Shown here piece after piece: positions 63,401 to 64,000 of a stretch of DNA of 64,000 bases; the first letter of the stretch is position 1; the number at the start of each line of letters is the position of its first letter. Source of the DNA: Lycorma delicatula. Lineage: Eukaryota > Arthropoda > Insecta > Hemiptera > Fulgoridae. Location: NCBI RefSeq assembly GCF_047948215.1, contig NC_134461.1:89734245-89798244 (forward strand), given 5' to 3'. Both the position numbers and the translations under genes were made by a program. Below the pieces are notes generated by a model. That model searched no databases, was not told where the DNA came from, and was given only the letters and a program-made list of their open reading frames with translations.

Positions 63401-64000
63401 AGTACTCAGAAATTCAATTGAACACATATCTTTACTTTAAAATATAAAATTGGAATAATACTTAATAAAATGTAGAAAAATCTTGCAACCAATATTTTTG
63501 AACATGTTCTCATCTTATATGTATAAATTATGTAAAAATTGAAGAAACGTTTACATAAATAACAACCATAATAATAATAAATGAATTGGTTTTCATACTG
63601 ATTTCAGCCGAGGAAATACTAAAGTCATGATAAAATGAGAAATTATGGTGGGTAGTTCAGAGATGTTACATTCACACTGACACTCATAATCACAAACATA
63701 ATTTCATAGAAAAAAGAAATGGTTTAAAAAAAAAAACTTTTTTTTACTGATGTTAAAATTTTTTAACATTTAGGTTTTTTGCAGAGTACTACCTAAAATA
63801 AAAAACTGACATTCTGTCTGTCCATTTCTAACATGTTGTTCCATCATAACTTAACCTAAGTTTTTATAAAAAAATGTGAAGGACTTAACCAACTATATCA
63901 ACTCATCTCAGAAAATCTACATATTACACTCACCTGATGTCGGTAATTGTAAAATCCATTAGACCCAGCAACAAGTAGAGCCCAAATTTTTCCAAAAGAT
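6675..64000 (-). CDS. LGMN: Legumain (asparaginyl endopeptidase, C13), 11 exons, 5' end outside window
   Basis: Legumain is a lysosomal or gut cysteine protease that cuts after Asn (and Asp at low pH). Joined exons: 63934-64000, 59023-59120, 51802-51883, 46742-46827, 44649-44787, 39481-39550, 28116-28234, 24392-24580, 15889-16002, 7715-7888, 6675-6818. All ten introns are GT-AG with matching phases, giving 426 residues to a TAA stop. Visible landmarks, numbered from the first complete codon: [15 protein letters not shown] near the start, catalytic His124 in VDHGG, catalytic Cys165 in EACNSGSM, then SSYACYYD and SVNWMED. The His-Cys spacing of 41 matches the mammalian enzyme. S1-pocket equivalents R20, H21, E163 and D208 are present. 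C362, C374, C394 and C412 fit the two disulfides of the C-terminal prodomain. N271 and N341 are glycosylation sequons. The start codon and signal peptide must lie upstream of the window. No frameshift or stop interrupts the reading frame. Confidence 0.97.
7715..7888 (-). CDS. LGMN: Legumain exon j, C-terminal prodomain
   Basis: Encodes 58 residues beginning [16 protein letters not shown] and ending [20 protein letters not shown]. This is part of the death-domain-like stabilisation domain. C362 and C374 match the conserved ACY...HCF pair, and N341 in NES is a sequon. Acceptor AG at 7890-7889, donor GTAAAT from 7714, phase 0. Confidence 0.95.
7889..9764. other. Intron stretch, no recognised gene
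   Basis: AT-rich intron sequence. The word AACAGTTT recurs several times between about 8230 and 8800 in both orientations, which may mark an eroded repeat, but no terminal repeats or coding signal could be fixed. Confidence 0.45.
9765..11160 (-). pseudogene. Decayed gene of an arthropod repetitive protein family, function unknown
   Basis: Three consecutive minus-strand blocks read in the order expected of one protein: [20 protein letters not shown] (near 10830), then [20 protein letters not shown] with the ICSDLKV and LGCTKYMCF segment (10618-10400), then [20 protein letters not shown] through [11 protein letters not shown] to DYCWKLIWD (10250-9765). I recall this block order from multi-copy hypothetical proteins in arthropods and some other invertebrates; that is memory, not a search. 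Frame changes and an apparent deletion between MGCSMSEKI and SEHGERF show it is broken. Its high copy number elsewhere suggests mobile-element origin, but no transposase motif is visible. Confidence 0.6.
11161..13168. other. Intron stretch, no recognised gene
   Basis: AT-rich intron sequence with stops in all frames. No exon-like block, TIR pair or tRNA-derived promoter was seen. Confidence 0.45.
13173..14112 (+). mobile_element. piggyBac-like MITE, copy 1
   Basis: Flanked by TTAA at 13169-13172 and 14113-14116. The ends read CCTTCTCCCATCA and, inverted, CCTTGTCAGGTCA. A second copy in the same orientation lies at 48156-49100 and is also flanked by TTAA. The shared sequence is noncoding, about 940 bp, with an internal CA microsatellite. 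The TTAA target and short CCTT-type ends suggest piggyBac mobilisation in trans; no transposase is present. Confidence 0.75.
13861..13896 (+). repeat. (CA)n microsatellite
   Basis: About 18 CA units inside the piggyBac-like MITE. The homologous site in copy 2 (about 48875-48890) has only about 8 units, so the tract has changed length since the copies separated. Confidence 0.95.
14374..15699 (-). mobile_element. DD41D-type Tc1/mariner element with perfect 27-bp TIRs
   Basis: Both ends read CAGAGTGATTCAAAGAAACG followed by GGAAATT, identical over 27 bases (14374-14400 and 15673-15699), and are flanked by TA. The 1326-bp element carries one transposase gene on the minus strand. Identical ends indicate a comparatively young insertion. 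It lies in the legumain intron between exons i and j, about 190 bp downstream of exon i in gene orientation, in the same transcriptional orientation as the gene. Confidence 0.95.
14501..15585 (-). pseudogene. DD41D Tc1/mariner transposase, one frameshift, third catalytic Asp changed to Asn
   Basis: The ATG at 15585-15583 opens [20 protein letters not shown], with a helix-turn-helix region through [16 protein letters not shown] frameshift near 15270-15290 moves the frame to [15 protein letters not shown]. The catalytic core follows: first Asp in [12 protein letters not shown], second in [12 protein letters not shown], and the third position in [16 protein letters not shown]. Exactly 41 residues separate the second Asp from the third position, which is Asn (AAT at 14707-14705) where Asp is expected. 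The end, [11 protein letters not shown], is typical. About 361 residues if the shift is ignored. Frameshift and lost catalytic residue both make it inactive. Confidence 0.92.
15856..15880 (+). repeat. (GAAA)n microsatellite
   Basis: About six GAAA units directly beside the donor of legumain exon i. Confidence 0.9.
15889..16002 (-). CDS. LGMN: Legumain exon i, prodomain linker
   Basis: Encodes [20 protein letters not shown] followed by 18 mostly charged residues ending in LDLHHLLK. The pattern [10 protein letters not shown] matches the short helix that opens the C-terminal prodomain in legumains. Phase 0 at both ends. Acceptor AG at 16004-16003, donor GTAAGA from 15888. A (GAAA)n microsatellite lies a few bases beyond the donor. 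Confidence 0.94.
16003..18060. other. Intron stretch with a pyrimidine-rich tract
   Basis: No coding or mobile-element signal. A degenerate CTGTCT/CTGCCT-rich tract spans about 17562-17720 and stands out from the AT-rich surroundings; it resembles a decayed simple repeat. Confidence 0.5.
18100..18850 (-). mobile_element. Penelope-like element, 3' part with GIY-YIG endonuclease remnant
   Basis: The minus strand reads [18 protein letters not shown], the region between reverse transcriptase and endonuclease, then NKLGVYS. After a one-base frame change it reads [18 protein letters not shown], the GVY...C..C..YIGMT start of the GIY-YIG domain. Further on, [20 protein letters not shown] matches the HxxxxNH-type segment of the same domain. 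Stops and shifts show decay. The order and the downstream ribozyme-like motif fit Penelope-like retroelements. Confidence 0.75.
18113..18136 (-). ncRNA. Hammerhead-ribozyme-like core in the Penelope-like element
   Basis: The minus strand reads CTGACGA, T, stem GGTT-TAAG-AACC, then GAAA. This is the hammerhead core pattern CUGAUGA-stem II-GAAA with one core substitution. Hammerhead motifs are known from Penelope-like retroelements, and the GIY-YIG remnant lies just upstream on the same strand. Stems I and III are not clearly defined, so activity is doubtful. Confidence 0.55.
18930..19150 (+). mobile_element. Penelope-like RT fragment in opposite orientation
   Basis: The plus strand reads [20 protein letters not shown] then [20 protein letters not shown], resembling the region after the RT core of Penelope-like elements (KEIxIIxxIAxxNGY...INKLYKK). 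It faces the minus-strand GIY-YIG fragment. The arrangement may reflect the inverted, partial insertions common for this class. Confidence 0.5.
19228..21260 (-). mobile_element. Decayed non-LTR retrotransposon (RTE/CFDP2-like), split by a SINE
   Basis: Minus-strand fragments appear in protein order: [13 protein letters not shown] (endonuclease tail), [12 protein letters not shown] and [22 protein letters not shown], then RT pieces including [36 protein letters not shown] and [20 protein letters not shown], and finally [20 protein letters not shown] and [13 protein letters not shown]. Many stops and frameshifts interrupt it. A tRNA-derived SINE sits at 20688-20971 and splits the element cleanly. 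It is more degraded and of a different lineage than the LINE directly downstream at 21360. Confidence 0.8.
20688..20971 (+). mobile_element. tRNA-derived SINE family A, copy 1
   Basis: The body begins CCACCAGGTTGTCTAGTGGT, with an A-box-like segment, and has a B box at about 20760-20770 (GTTCAAGTCC). It ends in an A-rich tail. The 12-base direct repeat GATGTTTCTTCC flanks it (20676-20687 and 20972-20983). It lies inside the LINE at 19228-21260, so it is the younger insertion. Confidence 0.88.
21360..23729 (+). mobile_element. RTE-like LINE, copy 1 (5'-truncated, internal deletion)
   Basis: Nearly the same sequence as the inverted copy at 29032-31544. It ends with GACTGAAGAC and a poly-A run (23719-23729). 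The endonuclease and parts of the reverse transcriptase are readable but frameshifted. About 250 bp present in the other copy are missing at about 22640, removing early RT motifs. The 5' boundary is uncertain. Confidence 0.88.
21372..23714 (+). pseudogene. LINE endonuclease-reverse transcriptase, broken
   Basis: The APE-type endonuclease reads [11 protein letters not shown], then [47 protein letters not shown] and [13 protein letters not shown]. The frame breaks at about 22170-22205 and again near 22530 and 22640. RT continues [20 protein letters not shown], then [20 protein letters not shown], with a TGA just after it, and [17 protein letters not shown]. The C-terminal part (23043-23714) ends [20 protein letters not shown]. 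The domain order matches RTE-clade proteins often labelled craniofacial development protein 2-like. Not functional. Confidence 0.88.
23735..24391. other. Intron stretch, no recognised gene
   Basis: AT-rich sequence between the LINE and legumain exon h; nothing recognisable. Confidence 0.5.
24392..24580 (-). CDS. LGMN: Legumain exon h, end of catalytic domain and linker
   Basis: Encodes 63 residues beginning [16 protein letters not shown], then TSHVELYGD, the last conserved block of the catalytic domain. The rest is a Lys/Asn/Ser-rich linker ([14 protein letters not shown]) where legumain zymogens are usually processed. N271 in NSS is a glycosylation sequon. Acceptor AG at 24582-24581, donor GTAAGT from 24391, phase 0 at both ends. 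Confidence 0.95.
25690..27090 (-). pseudogene. Decayed pogo/Tigger (Jerky-like) DDE transposase
   Basis: Minus-strand fragments occur in family order across several frames: a psq-type helix-turn-helix piece with KGKRQLKRK, then [34 protein letters not shown] (cf. RYNxxKSGWFD), [10 protein letters not shown] (the GDNLSSH block) and YHPI*HIFVNP (the PPNxTHLxQPLD block). It ends with [20 protein letters not shown]. Every block is damaged. No terminal repeats were located. Confidence 0.6.
27091..28115. other. Intron stretch, no recognised gene
   Basis: AT-rich, with A-runs near 27800-27830. No coding block or terminal repeats seen. Confidence 0.45.
28116..28234 (-). CDS. LGMN: Legumain exon g
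   Basis: Encodes [20 protein letters not shown] and then [27 protein letters not shown] and YLGD...VNWMED are strong family signatures, and the Asp of YLGD corresponds to the S1 Asp. Acceptor AG at 28236-28235, preceded by an (AT)n run; donor GTAATA from 28115, phase 0. Confidence 0.96.
28246..28269 (+). repeat. (AT)n microsatellite at the exon g acceptor
   Basis: About 12 AT units lie about 12 bases upstream, in gene orientation, of the legumain exon g acceptor, where a branch point and pyrimidine tract would normally be. Confidence 0.9.
29032..31544 (-). mobile_element. RTE-like LINE, copy 2 (best preserved)
   Basis: Inverted relative to copy 1 and 5'-truncated at about 31544, inside the endonuclease. 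It ends with a T run at 29032-29052 on the plus strand (poly-A tail on the element strand). No convincing target-site duplication was found. It lies in the 11.2-kb legumain intron in the same transcriptional orientation as the gene. Confidence 0.9.
29057..31543 (-). pseudogene. LINE endonuclease-reverse transcriptase, one frame with two nonsense codons
   Basis: About 828 codons lie in a single frame. The endonuclease half reads [33 protein letters not shown] and [15 protein letters not shown] runs from [17 protein letters not shown] through [66 protein letters not shown] and [15 protein letters not shown] to the end. The FADD box is intact. Only two stops break it: TAA after ELYGGN (about 30602, where copy 1 has GAA) and TAA after NKMFSI (about 30062, where copy 1 has TTA). 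Each is a single-base change, so it decayed recently. The missing 5' end still makes it defective. Confidence 0.9.
31545..33915. other. Intron stretch, no recognised gene
   Basis: Moderately AT-rich. The open minus-strand frame 31527-31850 starts inside the LINE junction and shows no family resemblance that I can recognise. Confidence 0.4.
33920..35200 (-). pseudogene. Decayed non-LTR reverse transcriptase (CR1/Jockey-like)
   Basis: The minus strand reads [15 protein letters not shown] (RT thumb-side motif), then [34 protein letters not shown] and FVSNK, then [16 protein letters not shown]. This is the usual order after the catalytic box, with the pattern VKFLGVxLDxxxxW. Upstream pieces down from 35200 are heavily shifted. 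No poly-A tail or duplication was identified. Confidence 0.6.
35201..37965. other. Intron stretch with a short tandem duplication
   Basis: AT-rich and without genes. At about 36720-36800 a unit of about 42 bp containing GTAATTATGGTACCTG occurs twice in tandem. Confidence 0.5.
37971..38253 (+). mobile_element. tRNA-derived SINE family A, copy 2
   Basis: Same family as 20688-20971: CCACCAGGCTG start, TTTAGTGGTGAAC A-box region, GGTTCAAATCC B box at 38040-38050, the shared body GGTTTCAATTAACCA, TACATATCATCCTCTGAAG and a poly-A end. A perfect 11-base target-site duplication, TAGCAGCCATA, lies at 37960-37970 and 38254-38264. Confidence 0.92.
38460..39184 (+). mobile_element. Candidate solo LTR (BEL/Pao- or gypsy-like), GC-rich
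   Basis: Starts TGTTACCACA and ends TTCGGTGACA, giving imperfectly inverted TG...CA termini, with ATAT on both sides (38456-38459 and 39185-39188). AATAAA at 38630-38635 could be the LTR poly-A signal. The body is strikingly GC-rich for this window, and all three plus frames stay open over 360 or more bases. That is probably a by-product of composition and not coding. No primer-binding site, gag or pol was found, so solo-LTR status is an inference. Confidence 0.5.
39481..39550 (-). CDS. LGMN: Legumain exon f, catalytic Cys
   Basis: Encodes [20 protein letters not shown] and DLD plus one base of the next codon. Cys165 in EACNSGSM is the nucleophile. Glu163 two residues earlier is an S1-pocket residue. 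The loop after SGSM seems one residue longer than in mammalian legumain. Acceptor AG at 39552-39551, donor GTAAGT from 39480, phase 1. An 11.2-kb intron follows, the longest in the window. Confidence 0.96.
39690..40500 (-). pseudogene. Probable mariner transposase relic
   Basis: The minus strand reads [20 protein letters not shown] then [12 protein letters not shown] in adjacent frames, like the mariner C-terminus (FYxxGIxKLVxRYDKCLNxxGDYVEK). Upstream pieces such as [12 protein letters not shown] and [16 protein letters not shown] are only suggestive. No terminal repeats were located. Confidence 0.4.
41029..41052 (+). repeat. (AAT)n microsatellite
   Basis: About seven AAT/TAA units. Confidence 0.85.
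41090..42030 (+). pseudogene. Decayed Jockey-like LINE reverse transcriptase
   Basis: The plus strand reads [20 protein letters not shown] then [16 protein letters not shown] (region before RT), [15 protein letters not shown] and [16 protein letters not shown] (RT motifs 1-2), LSPHQSGK, and further shifted pieces resembling FNLEKxYDTTWKYG (motif A region). Frameshifts and stops are frequent. No 3' tail was found. Confidence 0.62.
42315..42338 (-). ncRNA. Hammerhead-ribozyme-like core, second copy
   Basis: The minus strand reads an intact CTGATGA, T, stem GGTT-GAAT-GACC (one G-T wobble), then GAAA. It shares its flanks with the 18113-18136 motif: TTTTCCTGA upstream and AAAG.xCTTGAA downstream. 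It is probably from a Penelope-like element, but no protein remnant is readable beside it. Confidence 0.5.
42424..42448 (+). repeat. (AT)n microsatellite
   Basis: About 12 TA units in the intron. Confidence 0.85.
43142..44000 (-). mobile_element. Tc1/mariner-type element, decayed, with TIRs and TA sites
   Basis: The left end reads CTGGGTGTCCGAAAAATAAC and the right end, inverted, CCAGGTGTCCAAAAAAAAAC; both continue TCTG. They are flanked by TA at 43140-43141 and 44001-44002. The minus strand encodes a transposase tail: [20 protein letters not shown] (cf. WPPRSPDLxPxDFFLWG), DIVYQK, then VEVIPANT and similar. At 859 bp it is internally deleted. Confidence 0.8.
44649..44787 (-). CDS. LGMN: Legumain exon e, catalytic His
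   Basis: Encodes [20 protein letters not shown] and the following 26 residues to RFSK. The His in VDHGG (residue 124 of the visible protein) is the catalytic His of clan CD proteases. Acceptor AG at 44789-44788, donor GTAATT from 44648, leaving phase 0. Confidence 0.96.
44800..46740. other. Intron stretch, no recognised gene
   Basis: AT-rich. The stretch at about 46060-46560 is less AT-rich than its surroundings and may be an old repeat, but no motif in any frame is recognisable. Confidence 0.4.
46742..46827 (-). CDS. LGMN: Legumain exon d
   Basis: Encodes [15 protein letters not shown] followed by [13 protein letters not shown]. The GIGSG segment just before the catalytic-His region is characteristic of the family. 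Acceptor AG at 46829-46828 and donor GTATTG from 46741. It ends in phase 2; AG plus the T of exon e encodes Ser. Confidence 0.96.
47951..49704. mobile_element. Foldback (palindromic) element split by a piggyBac-like MITE
   Basis: The left arm is 47951-48155 plus 49101-49299 and the right arm is 49331-49704. Matching blocks include ACCCAAGTACAGAATT, CTACCTTATTCCATAATCC, GTGTAATTTGCAAC, TTCTGTTTTGATTTAA and CTAGCTAGxCTACA with their complements. The central spacer is about 30 bases. The left arm is interrupted at a TTAA by the 945-bp element 48156-49100; removing it restores the pairing, apart from an extra segment of about 22 bases. TTAA also occurs at both outer tips, though it may be part of the arms. 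No coding sequence. Confidence 0.8.
48156..49100 (+). mobile_element. piggyBac-like MITE, copy 2
   Basis: Flanked by TTAA at 48152-48155 and 49101-49104, inside the foldback element. It aligns end to end with 13173-14112, including GATTAGCGCTCCGCGAAAAT near the left end and ACATAACCAGTTC near the right. It has a short insertion at about 48310-48360 and a shorter CA tract. Noncoding. Confidence 0.78.
49785..49940 (+). mobile_element. tRNA-derived SINE family B, copy 1
   Basis: The B-box segment CTGGGTTCAAATTGCAGTCA (about 49832-49851) and the following GGCATAGCATTTT match the inverted copy at 53375-53525. The 5' tRNA-like part is diverged. Boundaries are approximate. Confidence 0.55.
50467..51693 (+). 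mobile_element. Old mariner copy with decayed transposase
   Basis: The imperfect terminal repeat AGTCAATTAAATGTAAACCA (left, followed by GACTTTTGTTTTCAC) matches the inverted right end GTCACATATAAACTAAACTT (followed by TTGTTTTTAC). The full length of about 1.23 kb fits mariner. Plus-strand pieces include [50 protein letters not shown] (the catalytic block, destroyed) and [20 protein letters not shown] (the C-terminus). Many stops are present. It lies next to legumain exon c. Confidence 0.7.
51802..51883 (-). CDS. LGMN: Legumain exon c
   Basis: Encodes [19 protein letters not shown] and then VLKDYTGD, a family landmark. Acceptor AG at 51885-51884, preceded by a polypyrimidine tract; donor GTAAGT at 51801. 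It enters at phase 2 and leaves at phase 0. It lies only about 110 bases upstream, in gene orientation, of the decayed mariner at 50467-51693. Confidence 0.96.
51950..53370. other. Intron stretch, unresolved repeat-like sequence
   Basis: The phrase TTTATTGCAACGTTTCAACCCTT near 51960 recurs loosely near 52210, suggesting an eroded repeat. The antisense frame 52371-52556 is open but unrecognised. Confidence 0.35.
53375..53525 (-). mobile_element. tRNA-derived SINE family B, copy 2
   Basis: The minus strand reads CCATGGTGGAATGGTAGCAT (A-box region), then CCCAGGTTTAAATTGCAGTC (B box) and GGCATAGCATTTTTCATA. The tRNA-like head is better kept than in copy 1. No duplication was identified. Confidence 0.7.
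54404..55895 (+). mobile_element. Tc1/mariner-type element with TIRs of about 280 bp
   Basis: The left end starts TCTCCTGGGACTTCTATAA and the right end, inverted, TCTCCTGGGCCTTTCAAAT. Inverted similarity continues for about 280 bases on each side (about 54404-54690 and 55615-55895), with shared blocks such as GTCCTAAAATGCTT, TTTCAGCTACC.TGGTGAAAT, ATTTTTAGGATGT and AGAACCATAT.TGCAG. The centre holds a broken transposase. Terminal repeats this long are unusual for the superfamily. A partial relative lies at 5028-5744. Confidence 0.85.
54750..55410 (+). pseudogene. Transposase remnant of the long-TIR element (DD41D-like)
   Basis: The plus strand reads [13 protein letters not shown] (first Asp block), then in shifted frames [13 protein letters not shown] pieces, [30 protein letters not shown] (second catalytic block with Asp replaced by Asn) and [17 protein letters not shown] (third block). 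About 42 residues separate the second and third positions, close to the DD41D spacing. The N-terminal DNA-binding region is missing. Inactive. Confidence 0.75.
55985..56760 (-). pseudogene. 3' part of an R1-like LINE
   Basis: The minus strand reads FLTGHGCFGAYLH, then RLRMRAP with YCGDMDTPG in a shifted frame, then [18 protein letters not shown]. This is the C-terminal Cys-His segment CxYCG..DTPxHxxFECxxW of non-LTR polymerases. Shifted 3' pieces follow down to about 55985. 5'-truncated. The region is less AT-rich than its surroundings. The clade assignment is tentative. Confidence 0.55.
56815..57450 (+). pseudogene. 3' half of a mariner element (DD34D)
   Basis: The plus strand reads [20 protein letters not shown], then [20 protein letters not shown] followed by [23 protein letters not shown] (second catalytic Asp) and QPPY. 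After a one-base deletion it reads [20 protein letters not shown] (third Asp, 34 residues on), and ends [17 protein letters not shown]. The right terminal repeat ends ACTTACCCTCG at 57450. The left half is missing, cut off where the R1-like LINE relic ends. Confidence 0.82.
57455..59015. other. Intron stretch, no recognised gene
   Basis: AT-rich sequence; an (AT)n run lies at 57452-57471. Nothing coding was recognised. Confidence 0.45.
59023..59120 (-). CDS. LGMN: Legumain exon b
   Basis: Encodes [20 protein letters not shown] followed by the conserved VMMYDDI segment. The acceptor AG is at 59122-59121 and the donor GTAAGT begins at 59022. The exon ends after two bases of a codon (phase 2), completed by the T that opens exon c to give Asp. 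Confidence 0.96.
59590..60440 (-). pseudogene. Decayed DD41D-type Tc1/mariner transposase
   Basis: Minus-strand pieces in family order: [17 protein letters not shown] (first Asp block, shifted), [28 protein letters not shown] then [13 protein letters not shown] (second Asp block), [11 protein letters not shown] and [12 protein letters not shown] (third block), then after a G run [21 protein letters not shown] homopolymer tract of 17 bases (59785-59801) has replaced sequence directly after the third block. Confidence 0.6.
59785..59801 (+). repeat. Poly-C tract
   Basis: Seventeen consecutive C in an otherwise AT-rich intron, inside the transposase relic. Runs this long are unstable and prone to sequencing error. 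Confidence 0.95.
60784..60939. repeat. 43-bp inverted repeat
   Basis: The left arm 60784-60826 (GTTAAAAATTACAAGATTAC...) pairs with 60896-60939 with only a few mismatches, around a spacer of about 70 bases. It could be a small foldback MITE or a MITE end pair. Confidence 0.8.
61421..61451. repeat. Perfect 14-bp hairpin
   Basis: ATTACCTGTCAAGC and its exact complement GCTTGACAGGTAAT are separated by AGT. Confidence 0.92.
61710..61730. repeat. GC-rich perfect hairpin
   Basis: CCAGGGGGC, loop AGA, GCCCCCTGG. It is part of a short GC-rich island (about 61703-61735) in very AT-rich DNA. There is no evidence that it acts as a terminator. Confidence 0.9.
63934..64000 (-). CDS. LGMN: Legumain exon a (partial at window edge)
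   Basis: Encodes [22 protein letters not shown] up to a GTGAGT donor at 63933-63932; the donor is phase 0. The first base in the window is the last base of a split or upstream codon. The segment carries the Arg-His pair that lines the S1 pocket in legumains. Whether the exon continues past 64000 cannot be seen. Confidence 0.96.

Larger units (their letters stand above)
60441..63933. other. Intron stretch, hairpins but no recognised gene
   Basis: AT-rich with TA microsatellites at about 61025-61042 and 61768-61789. It contains the three inverted repeats listed separately. No exon-like block was seen between legumain exons a and b. Confidence 0.5.

Overview
The window looks like nuclear DNA from an AT-rich arthropod genome, most likely a hemipteran-type insect. 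This is an inference from three things: long introns with GT-AG splice sites, many Tc1/mariner, RTE-like, Penelope-like and tRNA-SINE copies, and a legumain gene. I see no prokaryotic operons, rRNA, intact tRNA genes or CRISPR arrays.

The only host gene I can establish is on the minus strand and fills most of the window. It is legumain (asparaginyl endopeptidase, peptidase family C13). Eleven exons, from 64000 down to 6675, join in frame through consensus splice sites into 426 residues. They run from just upstream of the conserved YNYRHQ segment to the stop codon. The first exon or exons, with the start codon and signal peptide, lie beyond position 64000. Catalytic His and Cys, the S1-pocket residues and the four C-terminal cysteines are all present, so the gene looks functional. 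About 1.28 kb of coding sequence is spread over about 57 kb. Everything else recognised between 6.8 and 64 kb lies inside its introns.

The introns and the 3' flank are crowded with mobile elements. The 3' flank (1-6.6 kb) holds a 930-bp internally deleted mariner (2826-3755) and the right part of a long-TIR element (5028-5744). The 8.0-kb intron (7.9-15.9 kb) holds a decayed arthropod repeat-family gene (9.8-11.2 kb), a piggyBac-like MITE (13173-14112) and a DD41D Tc1/mariner with perfect 27-bp TIRs (14374-15699). The next intron (16.0-24.4 kb) holds a Penelope-like element with a hammerhead-like motif, an RTE-like LINE split by a tRNA-SINE, and a second RTE-like LINE. The 24.6-28.1 kb intron holds a pogo/Tigger-like relic. 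The 11.2-kb intron (28.2-39.5 kb) holds the best-preserved RTE-like LINE (29.0-31.5 kb), another LINE relic, a SINE with perfect target-site duplication and a GC-rich solo-LTR candidate. Introns from 39.6 to 63.9 kb hold several mariner relics, a Jockey-like LINE, a second hammerhead-like core, a foldback element split by a piggyBac-like insertion, a transposon with TIRs of about 280 bp, an R1-like LINE tail and a second SINE family.

The most distinctive signals are the Penelope-like locus with its ribozyme-like core, the nested palindrome at 47951-49704, and the long-TIR family at 54404-55895. They look like unusual mobile-element architectures. I do not see a convincing new multi-gene system.
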